From Neoarius graeffei (taxonomy: Eukaryota; Chordata; Actinopteri; Siluriformes; Ariidae): a DNA stretch of 64,000 nt. The stretch's first letter is position 1. Each line of letters starts with the position of its first letter. Under the pieces are notes generated by a model. It was not told the DNA's origin and ran no database searches. It saw nothing but the letters and a program-made list of their open reading frames with translations. Shown here piece after piece: positions 51,958 to 63,004 of the stretch. The stretch is from the NCBI RefSeq assembly GCF_027579695.1, contig NC_083570.1, positions 12,994,551 to 13,058,550 of the forward strand, in the 5' to 3' direction. The position numbers were made by a program, and so were the translations under genes.

Positions 51958-53217
51958 CTCAGTGCTCAAATTCTTTTATACAATACCAACTTTTTTGAGA
52001 TGCGTTGCTGTCATGAAATTTCAAATGAGCCAATATTTGGCATGAAATTTCAGAATGTCTCACTTCCGACATTTGATATGTTGTCTATGTGTTGCCACAC
52101 GTCCAGGTTTTTCCGGGATTGTCCCGGTTTTTTTGTGGAAAATGGAAAATGTCCAGGAAAATGGAATAACCTTCCCGGGACACGTTTTGTCCCGGTTTTT
52201 TACTTCCTCACATTATCCCCCATTGAAATAAACACAAATCATTAATGTTTCTCGCAGCCACTTAACATATTAATAGTTTTCACGTAAGCGGGCATATTGT
52301 AGGCAGCTACTTGTGTGGCCTCACCGAATGTTTGCGCACGCAGCCAGTCGCCGTTGCTAGGTGATCGTGGTCAATACAACGGCGGCCGCACGAAATCAAA
52401 GATACTGGAATACCGTAATACCAAACAATAGGTGAGAGTTCCCTTGGTCGGTGCGCGAGTAGGCTGGCTGTCTACTTCCTATGTTCTGATTATGATAAAG
52501 GCTGGTTCTAAAGCCTGGGCCAATTTCATCAATAAATGAATCATTAAATATATCAAAAAAGAATGCCTGAACACTGGCGTGAGAAATGAATAAATCAGTT
52601 GTCCCAATAACACAGCACCTCTCTCTTGTGATTAAAACAAAGGATTAGGGCTATTTGGTATGATACGGTAGTCTAACTTTTAAAGTTCAGTTCTCCAGAG
52701 AAAAGGCTAAAACAACAACGAAGCAGACTGAGAGAAATTATATTGATTATATTTGTATTATTTTGATTTGGAAACGGAATGGGAGGAGAGACTCTTCAGG
52801 GGGCTGTTAGCCTACTATTAAATATTTGTTAAAAAAATATTGACGTCCAAATAAGATCATTCCTATATGAAATTATTTTTTGTAATAATATTTGTGGTAG
52901 TGCCCATTTAAGGGTTAAGAAGACAAAATGAATTTTAACTAAACGCCTAACTGCACCAGTTGAACTGTTTTATTTTTAAACGTGAACATTCACATAAGGC
53001 ATCGTAGATGTGCGTGTCCGCAGCCCTCAACCCCCGCGCTCGTACGTGCGCGCAGGCGCGGCCGCCGACCGATGTGTCCCGGTTTTTTACAACTCAGATG
53101 TGGCAACCCTAGTTCCATTGTGAATACAATATCAGTTTTTGAGATTTGCAAATTATTGCATTCCGTTTGTATTTACAATTTGTACTTTGTCCCAACTTTT
53201 TTGGAATTGAGGTTGTA
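51958..53217. mobile_element. Tc1/mariner-like MITE remnant with inner insertion
   Basis: The right end TTTTTTGGAATTGAGGTTGT preceded by TTTGTACTTTGTCCCAAC, and the CAACTTTTTTGAGATGCGTT and TTTGATATGTTGTCTATG parts near 51,990-52,090, are one common fish repeat. Between about 52,092 and 53,112 a second element with GTTGCCACA ends interrupts it (GTTGCCACACGTCCAGG / TGTGGCAACCCTAG) and carries a CCGGGACA-rich sequence. Exact boundaries are not fixed. Confidence 0.55.
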
Positions 53218-53872
53218 TATTTTTGGCCCTGTTGATTTCAGAAAACCCAAAGAAATTGTTTTTTGTTGTTGTTGTTTTTTTAAGATGTGTGCTATACAAT
53301 TATTCTGCCACAGAAAAAGAACAGTTCAGAGAAATCATTGAAAGCCCAAATACTGCCATTACATTCATATCCAAGATGACATTCAGGTCACTGTATAGCA
53401 TTGTGTTTGCCATCTTGTGTTTCTTCACCACTGATTGCTATCATTGTAAAAGTGCGTAGCGTGTTAAACACAGAAATACCACTGTGTAGTTAAAACCGTA
53501 AGATGTCACATGGTGGGAAATACAAGCGAGTCAGTTTAATTTCAAATTCAGCAGAAGCCAATGAGAAGCCTCCACTGGGCAGCCAATCAGACGTCTGTGT
53601 TCAAGCAAACGTCCTTTTAAAATGATATGAACAGGAGCCGCCATTTTGTTTTGGGGCGGGTCTAGGGGTGGGTCCCTTGTAGATTTCCACAACATAACTC
53701 ACGTCATGAAGGAAGCCGCCAATCACACATGATCTCTGGACTCCTCCTCCTTCTCTCCCTCATTCTTTTCCCCTCCCTTTCTCTCCCTCTCACACATGTG
53801 CAAGCAGTGGCTCCTCATTTCAGAGAAAACAAAGCTCAGTCTCTCTTTCTCTCAGTGTGTGAGTTCAAGAAA
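53218..53872. other. 5' flank of the TRIM exon
   Basis: No other gene seen. Pyrimidine-rich TCTCTCCCTC runs at 53,750-53,800 and a possible 5' UTR with the reading open upstream of the ATG (to 53,729). The upstream Met would add a hydrophobic stretch unlikely in a TRIM. Confidence 0.4.
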
Positions 53873-54469
53873 ATGGCCGAAGCCAGTATTTCAATAGATC
53901 AGGACCAGTTCCTCTGTTCAGTGTGTCTGGATCTACTGAAGGATCCAGTGACGATCCCCTGTGGTCACAGTTTCTGTAAGGTGTGTATTAATGACTGCTG
54001 GGATCAGGATGATAAGAGCGGAGTTTATCGCTGTCCTCAGTGCAGAGACACTTTCACTCCAAGGCCTGTTCTACGCAGAAACAACATGCTGGATGAAGTG
54101 GTGGAGAAACTGAAGAAGAAGAAGACTGAAGTCCAAGCTGCTTCTCCTGCTCACTGTTACGCTGGACCTGGAGATGTGGAGTGTGATTTCTGCACCGGGA
54201 GAAAACACAAAGCCATCAAGTCCTGCCTGATGTGTCTGGCCTCCTTTTGTGAAACTCATCTGAAACCTCACTATGAAGTTCCTTCCTGGAAAAAGCACAA
54301 GTTAGTTGAAGCTTCTGGAAATCTGCAAGAGAAGATCTGCTCTGAGCATGATGAAGTGTTGAAGCTCTACTGTCGTACTGACCAAAGCTTCATCTGTTGT
54401 CTGTGTATGACGGATGAACACAAAAGCCACGACACCGTCTCAATTAAAGCATACAGAAGTGAAAAACAG
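53873..54469 (+). CDS. finTRIM-type gene, first exon (RING, B-boxes)
   Basis: ATG 53,873, 199 codons to a GT donor at 54,470 (AAACAG|GTGAGA). Residues ~12-58 form a RING finger: FLCSVCLDLLKDPVTIPCGHSFC, YRCPQCR. Residues ~100-135 a B-box1-like finger (ECDFCTGRKHKAIKSCLMC), and ~150-190 a B-box2 (ICSEHDEVLKLYC, FICCLCMTDEHKSH). The Met-Ala-Glu-Ala-Ser start and this layout are typical of fish TRIM genes (finTRIM/TRIM16-25-like E3 ubiquitin ligases of innate immunity). All zinc ligands are present. Coiled-coil and B30.2 exons should follow; none was recognised between 54.5 kb and the window end, so the gene is either continued far downstream or truncated by repeats. Confidence 0.88.
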
Positions 54470-55075
54470 GTGAGAAATGCAAGTCTAATTTATTCAGAGT
54501 TATTTCATACAGTTTACATTTCTAATCTAAAGTGGCTGAAGGTTTTCACTCCACGTAGAAGCCACACCTTATTTCACTTCTTTAATCTTTCGGTCTCCGT
54601 CTTTAAACCACTGATTGATTGATTGATTGATTGATTTGTTCCGAACAGTAAAGATAAAAAAAAAAAAAAAATGCAATGATCAAAACACAGTCATGAACAA
54701 ACGGGATAGCGTAGCCACAAGGCAATAACATAATAATGTTCAGAAAGGATCAGGAAGAAGTGAATAACTTATCAAATCCTAACCCTCTATACCACCGCTA
54801 ATCAAAACATACCAAGATATACTAACACGGTATAATATCGACCAAATCAATCATATATACAGATACTTAGTCTGTTATACATATATGCACACATACAATA
54901 TATATATATATATATATAAACTATACACATCCATACGTACAGACACCATAATCATATAATTATGCATATACATAATATATCCGTACGTACCCATACGCAC
55001 ATACACTTATATTATCAATAGAATGTTATTGTAATTCCTCCTCTCTCTACCTCATAAAGATCTGTTCCTTATAGA
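54470..55075. other. TRIM first intron or flank; (GATT)n and AT repeats
   Basis: (GATT)n at about 54,613-54,638, an A run at 54,657-54,671 and a TA repeat near 54,898-54,918. No exon seen. Confidence 0.5.
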
Positions 55076-55750
55076 GTGGGGGAAAAAGCCCCCCCCCCCC
55101 CCCCTAAGGAAAATTCAGTTTTTCTCCAAGTTGAAATGAACCATGTGTTGTTTTAATCATAGTTTTTGACAACAGTGACATGAACAATAATGCCACCTAA
55201 AGTTTGCCTAAAGTTAATACTTTATTTTTTTTTTAACAAAAACAAACATTGTGCCAAGGGGGCCTTTTACCCCCCCCAGTGGGGTAAAAGGCCCCCTGAG
55301 GTGGGGCAATAGGCCCCCTCACTCAAAAAAAGCTGTTTGGATAGCAAAAGTGTTTACTTAAGCCTATAATATGAAAGAAACAAGAAAATATCCCTGAATT
55401 AATGAATAGATGCATTATTTTATTATATTTCGCATTTTAATTTCAATATAATTTTGTGTGGATTGAACATGAATTAACAAAGAACAAGCTATTCATTAAT
55501 TCAGGGATATTTTCTTGTTTTTTTTTGAGTGAGGGGGCCTTTTACCCCACTGGGGGGGGGGGGGGGGGTAAAAGGCCCCCTTGGCACAATGTTTTTGTTA
55601 AAAAAAAAATTAAGTATTAACTTTAGGTGGCATTATTGTTCATGTCACTGTTGTCAAAAACTATGATTAAAACAACACATGGTTCATTTCAACTTGGAGA
55701 AAAACTGAATTTTCCTTCAGGGGGGCTTTTTTTTCCCCCCCACTCTACTC
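55076..55750. repeat. Fold-back element, arms ~250-330 bp, GGGGTAAAAGGCCCCC type
   Basis: The left arm (55,076-55,410) and right arm (55,498-55,750) are near-perfect inverses: shared segments include CATAGTTTTTGACAACAGTG, GACATGAACAATAATGCCAC, AAACATTGTGCCAAGGGGGC and CAAGAAAATATCCCTGAATT. The loop is about 90 bp. G and C runs vary between arms. Ends read GAGTGGGGG... . No protein is encoded; it is a non-autonomous TIR element or a recent palindrome. Confidence 0.93.
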
Positions 55751-56200
55751 TAATTATGATAAAAGGAAACGATGCCCCCTGGGGGCCATTTACCCCGCCA
55801 TTAAGGGGGCGTTTTACCCCACAGACTACACTTTTACAAAAAAGGGTCTTACTTTCAAAATGTGATTCAACTTTTTGTACCTAATGTATTTTTTTTTACC
55901 TACTGACTTGTCTACTCATGCCACATACACAGCTGTGATATCTGACGAAATAGCAGCTATCTAAATACAGTTTTACTGATATCTGAAAATTATATCACTT
56001 AACATGAAATTTGATTTCTCTCTGCTGCGTTGGTGATATGCGATCCACAGTGGATATTTGTATATCCCCGTTGTCGAGCCAGTCCATAGCAACAATAGAA
56101 ATGTAACTTTGCGCCATCTGGTGGTTATTTGGGGTAAAACAGGCCGGGGGCCTTTTACCCCACGGGGGCGTATTACCCCACCCCACTCTACTCTACCTTT
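55751..56200. other. Related sequence with GGGGTAAAA motifs; no gene
   Basis: GCGTTTTACCCC, TATTACCCCACCCCACTCT and GGCCTTTTACCCC near 55,800-56,195 repeat the terminal motif of the fold-back, so the full element may extend to 56,196 with an outer copy of CACTCTACTCTA at each end. Confidence 0.5.
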
Positions 56201-56312
56201 TTTATGATTTATCGATGAACATTTAATGAGCGCCACATTCAAACTATTCCATAGCTTTCCTCCTCAAATAGAGATACTCAACATTTTTAACGTTGTCCTA
56301 GCACTGCGAGTT

Positions 56313-56664
56313 TTAAATTTCAACAGCCACAGTCTGAGTGCCGACAGCTCTGCCCACCGCCTCAATCATGTCGGGCAGCTTTGTGGGGCTTTGAACAGCT
56401 GCCACCGTTATCTGATTTCCTCGATACACCAGGGCAATGCCAAGTCCAATCAGCAAAAATCCTGTGATCATGGTTCTGAATAGGTAAATATCCTCAATGT
56501 CCTCCACGGAAAGAATCGCCAAGCACACCACACGCCACTTCTCCCAGGCATCTATGGTGTATCCGGCTGCAAACGTTCCGGCAGGACAGGCAGGTTCCCC
56601 CAAACCTAGACTTCTCGTCGAGAAGATTGTCAATTGTGTGAAGTGACCAGTTGATCAAATCCAT
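56313..56664 (-). pseudogene. Unrecognised ORF with one membrane segment, LINE-associated
   Basis: ATG 56,664 (MDLINWSLHTIDNLLDE); a 1-nt shift near 56,612 leads into SLGLGEPACPAGTFAAGYT, IDAWEKWRVVCLAILSVED, then a hydrophobic helix MITGFLLIGLGIALVYRGN and TKLPDMIEAVGRAVGTQTV, with a stop at 56,313: about 118 residues. I do not recognise the family. Upstream (56,960-56,850, minus) is a sequence (TCTCGTACTTTCTATGTTTT) like the 5' UTR of LINE-A, and the block sits inside a LINE RT remnant, so it is probably the start of another retroelement copy. Confidence 0.45.
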
Positions 56665-56955
56665 AATTTCGATTCGGAGAACAGTGCAGGAAGGGTCTCT
56701 GACAAGACGAGTCCGCAGAAGCAAAGCAGGAGAGAGGCTTGTCAGGAAGGGGAGAGGCTGAGAAATGAGAGATGAGAGGAAAAAACACCCACACATTTCG
56801 CTCCTATCAGGACCGGAATGTGTAGGCATTAAAAAAAAACCTCAGCGCAGCATTCCGTGAAGCACAGAGAAGAATTAACACAACAATTACACAAAAACAT
56901 AGAAAGTACGAGAGCAAAATCCCGTGGCAGCCGTTTGCGGCGGCATCTTGGATGG

Positions 56956-58450
56956 AATTCTCTCATCTATTATTACCCCACGAAATGTATTATTAGAAAC
57001 TCTTTCAATGTCAACACCATCTACCTGTACATTTATTGCCTTATTTATTTTATAATTATTAAATAACATGATTTTTGTTTTAGACAGATTTAATGATTTA
57101 TTTCGATCAAACCAACTTTTTCACCTGCACAATTCTGAAGAGATTGTTTTCTACCTCATGTAAATTTGTTCCAGAACAAAACATATATTCATGTCATCTG
57201 CAAATAATACCATCTTAAATATCTTTGATACATTGCACATATCATTTATATAAAGAATGAACAGTTTAGGACCCAATACTGACCCCTGGGGGACACCACA
57301 AGCAATGTTCAAACGAGATGAGACAGAATCACCCAACTTCACAAATTGTGTCCTGTTGCTCAAATAACTTCTTATCCAATTTAATACAACTCCCCTTATC
57401 CCATATTGTTCCATCTTATTAATTAATATCGTGATTAATAGTATCAAAAGCTTTTTGGAGATCAATAAATATCCCAGCGACATTTTTCTTTATCATCTAT
57501 AGAGTTACTGATTTCTTCAATTGATTCCATTAGTGCCAGCTCTGTTGATCTATTTGCTCTAAATCCATATTGACCATCACTGAGTAGTTTGTATTTTTTA
57601 ATGAATTTATCTGATGTTATTGAATAGTTTTTCAAGAATTTTGGAGAATTGAGGAAGTAAAGAAACAGGTCTGTAATTTGTGAAAGTTGTGTTTGTCCCC
57701 AGATTTATACAGTGGAATTACTTTTGCTATTTTCATATTGCTTGGAAATGTACCGGTTTGAAATGACAAGTTACAGGTGTATGTTAATGGTTTAGAAATC
57801 CCCCCAATAATAGTTTTCACTAGTTTCATATCAATATCATTACAATCTGTGGACATTTTGTTACCACATTCATTAACTATATCAATAATTTCCTTCTCAT
57901 CTACTGGTGTAAGAAACATAGAACAATAACTCCTCTTTATAATATTATCAATACACTCATCATTTGTTACCGGCTCAGAGATATTTTGAGCTAATCTTGG
58001 TCCAACATTAACAAAAAAATTATTAAAACTTTTAGCAACTACACCTTTCGCCCGTAGTCAGCTGGGATAGGCTCCAGTTTGCCTGCGACCCTGTAGAACA
58101 GGATAAAGCGGCTAGAGATAATGAGAGTGAGTATTAGCAACTACATCCATGTTAAAATTTTCAATACCTTTGTCATTAAAGTATTTAGGGTAATGTATTT
58201 GTCCAGCGCCATCTTTAATAATACTATTTCATATATTCCATATTCCTTTAATATTATTTTTGCTATTATCTATTAATTTGCCATAATAATCCTTCCTACA
58301 TTTCCTTATGATACTCGCTAACTTGTTTTTATATTTATTTTCTGCCTCTTTGGTTATTAATTTAATAAATTCTCTATATAGAGTATTTTTCTTCTTACAG
58401 GCATTTTGTAATCCCTTAGTAATCTAAGGTTGGTCATTATAGTTTTGTAC
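56956..58450 (-). pseudogene. Non-LTR reverse transcriptase (jockey/CR1-like), decayed
   Basis: Minus strand in order: FLTPVDEKEIIDIVNECGNK, GISKPLTYTCNLSFQTGTFP, KVIPLYKSGDKHNF (57,919-57,632), remnants of the AFDTI and fingers region (57,600-57,440), NKMEQYGIRGVVLNWIRSYL, GVPQGSVLGPKLFILYIND, FADDMNICF (57,430-57,170), and after the FADD box a thumb region LNLSKTKIMLFNN, ERVSNNTFRGVIIDERI (to about 56,960). Several stops and shifts. It is 5' open towards 58,450 with no clear endonuclease. It ends where the block described at 56,313-56,960 begins. Confidence 0.8.
58043..58133 (+). mobile_element. 5'-truncated SINE with 11-bp target duplication
   Basis: TTAGCAACTAC at 58,032-58,042 and 58,134-58,144 flanks only the last ~90 bp of the SINE (CCTTTCGCCCGTAGTCAG to GATAATGAGAGTGAG). 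This is the expected product of premature stop of reverse transcription. Confidence 0.92.
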
Positions 58451-58454
58451 TATA

Positions 58455-58789
58455 TTGTAGGGCTGCACGATTATGGAAAAAATTATAATCACGATTATCT
58501 TGATCAAAATTGTAATCACGATTATTAATCACAATTATTCTTGATGTTAGGGAAATCACTTAAATTTTATTTCACTATATTCAAACAAACAGTATGAACA
58601 GCTTTCAGTGCAGAATGAAATTTAAAAGGGAAATTCTGATTTCCAAATGACAAATAAATGAAATTTATCCAAGAAATTACCAAAGGATGAAGGAACTGAA
58701 AACTCAGTTGCAACAATTACATAGCATTATACTGAGGCCTCCAAGTTTTTAGCTAGAAAGACCAGCCTATCAACATGCTCTGGCTTTAA
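58455..58789. other. hAT-like MITE end; no gene
   Basis: AGGGCTGCACGATTATGG with repeated AATCACGATTAT motifs at 58,460-58,540 resembles hAT ends common in vertebrates. No partner end was identified. Confidence 0.4.
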
Positions 58790-58964
58790 ACCACAAAGAC
58801 CACAATTTTTCTGCCTACCTAGAAGGACCAGAGAGGGGTCATTTGACCCACACAGCTTTTGCCGAATACACTAATCACTCATTTTGTTATGGTAATGAGG
58901 CTGTTAGGGGCAGTGTGTGGGGTGAGGGGGTCACACCTTACAATGTGTGTGTAATTGTATGTAA

Positions 58965-59438
58965 ATGTCCGAGCATAAAACTATCAAACGTATTGTTGTG
59001 CATGTGGGAGCAAATGATGTTTTCAGAGAACAGCTGTTTGTCCAAGATGATTTCAGAAAACTTTTTTCTGATCTCTATAAGACTGGAATACAATCTTTTA
59101 TTAGTGGCCCACTCCCAGCGAGAGGAATTTTTGCATTTTCTCGACTCTTCAGTCTTAACACCTGGCTTGGAAAAACTTGTTTTTCATTTGGTATGAGCTT
59201 CATAGACAATTTTAACCTTTTCTGGAATCGCAGAGAATTCTTCAAGCCAAATAGCACTGAACTCAGCTGGATTGGAGCCAAAGTCTTAGTAGACCATTAC
59301 AGACTTGCAATCTTTTCTCAGCCAGCATTGAAGAAAACAGTTGTTTCTGTGTTGGTAATAGCCAAGACAAACAGGGGCAGACAGCTTCTTCCGAAGGGCT
59401 GTCAGCCTCTGAAATCACCACAGGTAAATAGTAACTAA
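58965..59438 (+). pseudogene. LINE ORF1 esterase-domain fragment
   Basis: It encodes TIKRIVVHVGANDVFREQ (GxND block of SGNH hydrolases), LFSDLYKTGIQSFISGPLPA, FSRLFSLNTWLGKTC, FIDNFNLFWNRREFFKPN, LSWIGAKVLVDH. SGNH-type esterase domains are known in ORF1 proteins of CR1/L2-group LINEs. The final catalytic D-x-x-H (usually DGLHLN.G) reads NSTELSWIGA, so the site is lost. Open to 59,438. No LINE ORF2 follows, so it is a fragment, apparently inside the piggyBac element. Confidence 0.65.
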
Positions 59439-59519
59439 TACAGTATACTGTATATAGTACATATAATATTATGAATTAAACGTTTTGCTTGGACATGAAA
59501 CATGATCACTGATTTTCTG

Positions 59520-60260
59520 AAGCGTTAGGTTCAGTGGAGAGCACAGAGGAGAGGAGAGGAGCACAGAGGAGAGAGGAGAGGAGCATGGAGGAGAGAGGAG
59601 AGGAGAGAGAAGAGAAGAAATGAGAGGAGCACAGAGGAGAGAAGAAAATAGAAGAGAAGAGAGACGAAGAGAGGAAAGGAAAGGATAGGAAAGGAAAGAT
59701 GAGGAGAGAAGAGACGAGGAGAGTAGAGGAAAGGAAAAAAGAGGAGAGAAGAGGAGAAGAGAGGAGAGATGAGGAGAGGAGAGCAGAGCAGAGGAAAGGG
59801 ATGGAGAGGAAAGGAAATGAGAGGACCACAGAGGAGAGGAGAAGAGAGGAGAGGAAAGGAGAGGAGCACAGAGGAGGGTGGTGGAGAGGAGAAGAGAGGA
59901 GAGGGGGTATGAGGAGAGGCAAAGAGAGGAGTGGAGCACAGAGCAGGGTGGTGGAGAACTGAGGAGTGGAGAGGACACGGAAGAGAGTCTGGAAGAGAGA
60001 AAGGAGTGGTGTGGAGTGGAGTGGAGAGAGAAAGGGGTCCAGGAGTAGAGAAAGAGAAGAGAGAAGAAGAGCAGAGGATAGAGGTGAGAAGTGGAGGGAA
60101 ACTGAGTAAGTTTGGATTTGAGGAGGGCAGATAAGAGAGGGAGGAGGGCACAGAGGAGAAAGTGAAAGGCAGGAGAGAGTAAAGGAGGGGAGAGGAGAAT
60201 ATGGAGGAAGGCAGAGAGGAGAGGAGGGGAGGGCAGATAGTTTGAAGGGAAGGAGAGGGA
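59520..60260 (+). repeat. Polypurine tract, GAGAGGA-type, ~0.74 kb
   Basis: Almost only G and A on the + strand, in variants of GAGAGGAGAGGAGCACAGAG. Long ORFs on both strands here are by-products of the bias. Mirror-symmetric purine stretches could form triplex (H-DNA). Confidence 0.95.
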
Positions 60261-60398
60261 TATGTGGATGAGGCCAGAGAGAGTGACACAGAGGGACACA
60301 GAAGTCTTTTCTGTGATGGAGTCACGGATGTGCTTTCTTCATGTTCCCTATGTTTCTCTATGGCACAGCCCCCCAAGGCATGCCCATGGCGACGGGTC

Positions 60399-60598
60399 TG
60401 CATGTGAATGTCCCATGTGACCATAACGAGTCATGTGAGTGCACACAATGGTTCAATGAACGTGTGAATGTCCCATGTGATCATGACGAATCATATGACT
60501 GCAACCAGATAATGGTTGAATTAGCGTGTGAATCTCTCATGCCATGTGACCATAACGACTCATGTGAATGCAACCTGGCAATTGTTAGATGGATAAAT
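60399..60598. repeat. ~66-bp tandem repeat, 3 copies
   Basis: TGTGAATGTCCCATGTGACC...GAATGCAACC-type units, diverged about 10-15%, just upstream of the piggyBac transposase; probably 5' non-coding of the element. It includes a palindromic ATGTGAY..AACGAGTCATGTGA core. Confidence 0.85.
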
Positions 60599-60674
60599 AC
60601 CAGTGCATGTGGACTACTGCTTCATTTCCCTCAAGAATTTTGTGGTGAAAGAAGCTCCTCTCCAAGGAACGAAG

Positions 60675-62494
60675 ATGCAGAGATTCAGCACTCAACAGGC
60701 ATTGGAAATGATCCTGGATGGAGCTGACCCTGGCGAATCGGATGGAGAAGACATCAATCTCCAGGTGGATTCAGACTCCGAGCTGTCTCAGTCTTCAGGT
60801 AATATTAGTTATTGCAATGTAAAAATAATAGTTATTTCCCAAAAACTACTAGTTCTAGTTAAAAAATACTAGAGGTGATTTTTACTACATTACTTGAAAC
60901 TAGAAAAATAAACCATTTTTGCAGTGATTAGCTTCTATACTTGCATTTGTGATATCATTTGAATTTCCCATTGCTCATAATTACATTTTTTCATGCTACA
61001 GATGAGGAGAGTGCTCCCCAACCAACAAAGAGAGCTCGGCTAGCGACTGATGTGGCAGAGACTGCAAAAGATGGCACAGTATGGCATGAAGAACAGGTGG
61101 GAACGGGTCCACATTTCACCCCACCAACGCCATACAGCGCAGATGGAGAGCCAACCGCTAAGGCCAGGAGGTCAATCACAAGTCGCCTTCAGAGCTTCCT
61201 TTGTTTCATCACTCTGGACATGCTTGGCATCATACGAGACTGTACAATTCAACATGCGAAGCAAACTGAGCATGTGGATTGGTTCATGGGCATACCTGAA
61301 CTAATGGCATTTATTTCCATCACCATCATGAGGGGAATCATCAAGGTGCCATCACTGCATGACTGCTGGTCGAAAAACCTGGGAAACCCACACATCATCG
61401 AAACCATGTCCCGAGGGCGTTTCAAAAACATCATGCATCACCTGCACTTTGATGACAGAGACACCCGCAGCGAGCGAGTACAGACTGATAGGTTTGCTGC
61501 AATTTCAAACATATGGGGATTGTTTGTCACCAACTGCATCACATCCTACATCCCTGGTCAACACATCACCATTGACGAACAACTTTTCCCGTGCAAGACT
61601 CGCTGCTGTTTCCTACAGTACATTGCATCTAAACCAGACAAGTTTGGTATCAAGTTTTGGGTGGCGTGTGACTTGAAAACCAAATACGTCTGCAACATCC
61701 TCCCATATCTTGGCAAGGACCCCACTCGGCCTCCTGGGGAGAGAGTGTCTGAGAGTGTAGTCATGAGGCTGATGGAACCATTCTTGGACAAGGGCAGAAA
61801 TGTTACCACAGACAATTTCTTTACATCACTGTCACTTGCAAAACGACTACTTAGCCGGAATTCAACCATCCTCGGCACAGTCAACAGGATTCGCCAAGAA
61901 ATTCCACCATCAACTCGACAGATGCACCGCGATGAATTTACCACCCAGGTATTTTCATCCACTGGTGCCACACTGACTGTGTATGCGGCCAAGCGGAAGA
62001 AGACAGTATATGTTCTCAGCAGCATGCACAGCACGATTCAGACACAGGAAACCGCCAAAAAGAAGCCAAACACCATCACACTCTACAACACAACAAAGTG
62101 CGGCGTCGATATCATGGACCAGATGGTGCGGGAATACACTGTCCGCGCAGGAACAAGGCGCTGGCCAATATCAGTGTTCTACAACATGATAGACATTGCA
62201 GCACTGAATGCCCACGTGCTCTATCAATTATGCACTGGGAGAAAGGAAAGACGGGTGGATTTCCTGTTTGAACTGGCAAGAGAGTTGGCTCACTCCCACG
62301 TGGGTATGAAAAAGGTCCAAAAGGAGCAATTGCTTCAGCAACAACCCTCCACACCACAATTCGGACAAAGAGCCAAGTGTCAGGCTAAAATCAAATGCAA
62401 GGACAATCGTGCAACTGTGCGCTGTGTTGGCTGTTATAAATATACATGTGGGAAATGCAGAAAGGAGCAATGGCTGTGCCAGAATTGTGAGTGA
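60675..62494 (+). CDS. piggyBac-like transposase, intact, two exons
   Basis: Exons 60,675-60,798 and 61,002-62,494 (CTTCAG|GTAATA donor, GCTACAG acceptor) join to 1617 nt, 538 residues, no stop. The N-terminus is acidic (ESDGEDINLQVDSDSELSQ). Core: WFMGIPELMAFISITIMRG, SRGRFKNIMHHLHFDD, then the catalytic DDD: HITIDEQLFPCK (D233), NVTTDNFFTSLSLA (D312) and GVDIMDQM (D414). IKFWVACDLKTKYV and RRWPISVFYNMIDIAALNA are family motifs. The C-terminal cysteine-rich finger (VRCVGCYKYTCGKCRKEQWLCQNC) is complete. It should bind the element's ends and cut at TTAA. It resembles PGBD-type proteins, but flanking inverse repeats mark it as a transposon rather than a domesticated gene. AATAAA at 62,680. Confidence 0.93.
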
Positions 62495-62890
62495 CTGCTC
62501 AAATGTATTTCACTCATTTGCATTCTTTGTAAATATGCTTTTTTCTTTGTAAATATATTTTTTCTATTTTTGGCACACAAAAATAACAGTTACTTCTGCA
62601 AAAACTTTCCACACGAAAACTGGGAAAACAGTTGCTTTTTCATTCATTGTAAATATGTTTTGTTTTGATTTTTTTTAACAATAAATGTCAAGAGTTTTGA
62701 TCCCAAATTCTCGTTCATCCTGATGATTCACTGCATAAAAATCCACCATATGTTTATAAATCCACCATATGGGCACACACACACACACATGCAAAAACAC
62801 GGCTCAAGCGACTCTGTGACTCAAGTGACTTCTGTGAGCCGCTAACAGCCACATTTCCACAACAAAAGGAGTGTCCACAGGGGGTCCAAA
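62495..62890 (+). other. 3' UTR of piggyBac transposase with poly-A signal
   Basis: Repeated TTGTAAATATGTTTT motifs and AATAAA at 62,680-62,685; a duplicated AAAATCCACCATATG at 62,737-62,770 and a short (CA)n. No ORF. Confidence 0.6.
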
Positions 62891-63004
62891 GGGTCAAATG
62901 ACCCTCTTGTGGGCCTTTTAGGTAAAAAGGGTCAAATGACCCTCTTGTGGGCCTTTTAGGTAAAAAGGGTCAAATGACCCTCTTGTGGGCCTTTTAGGTA
63001 AAAA
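62891..63004. repeat. 38-bp subterminal repeat, 3 copies, piggyBac right end
   Basis: GGGTCAAATGACCCTCTTGT...GTAAAAA in three identical copies, then a diverged partial unit. The palindrome GGGTCAAATGACCC recurs (inverted) near the left end at 58,837. Confidence 0.95.

Noticed and set aside
59469-60424. Long ORFs on both strands (up to 297 codons)
   Set aside because: Produced by a G/A-only tract that lacks stop codons; protein is Ser/Leu/Pro or Arg/Glu repeats with no domain.
60341-60727. 128-codon ORF with repeated VPCDHNESCEC
   Set aside because: Arises from a 66-bp tandem repeat in frame, and overlaps the transposase start in another frame; no support as a gene.
62891-63004. CRISPR-like direct repeats
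   Set aside because: Units are contiguous without unique spacers and the genome is a fish; they are transposon subterminal repeats.
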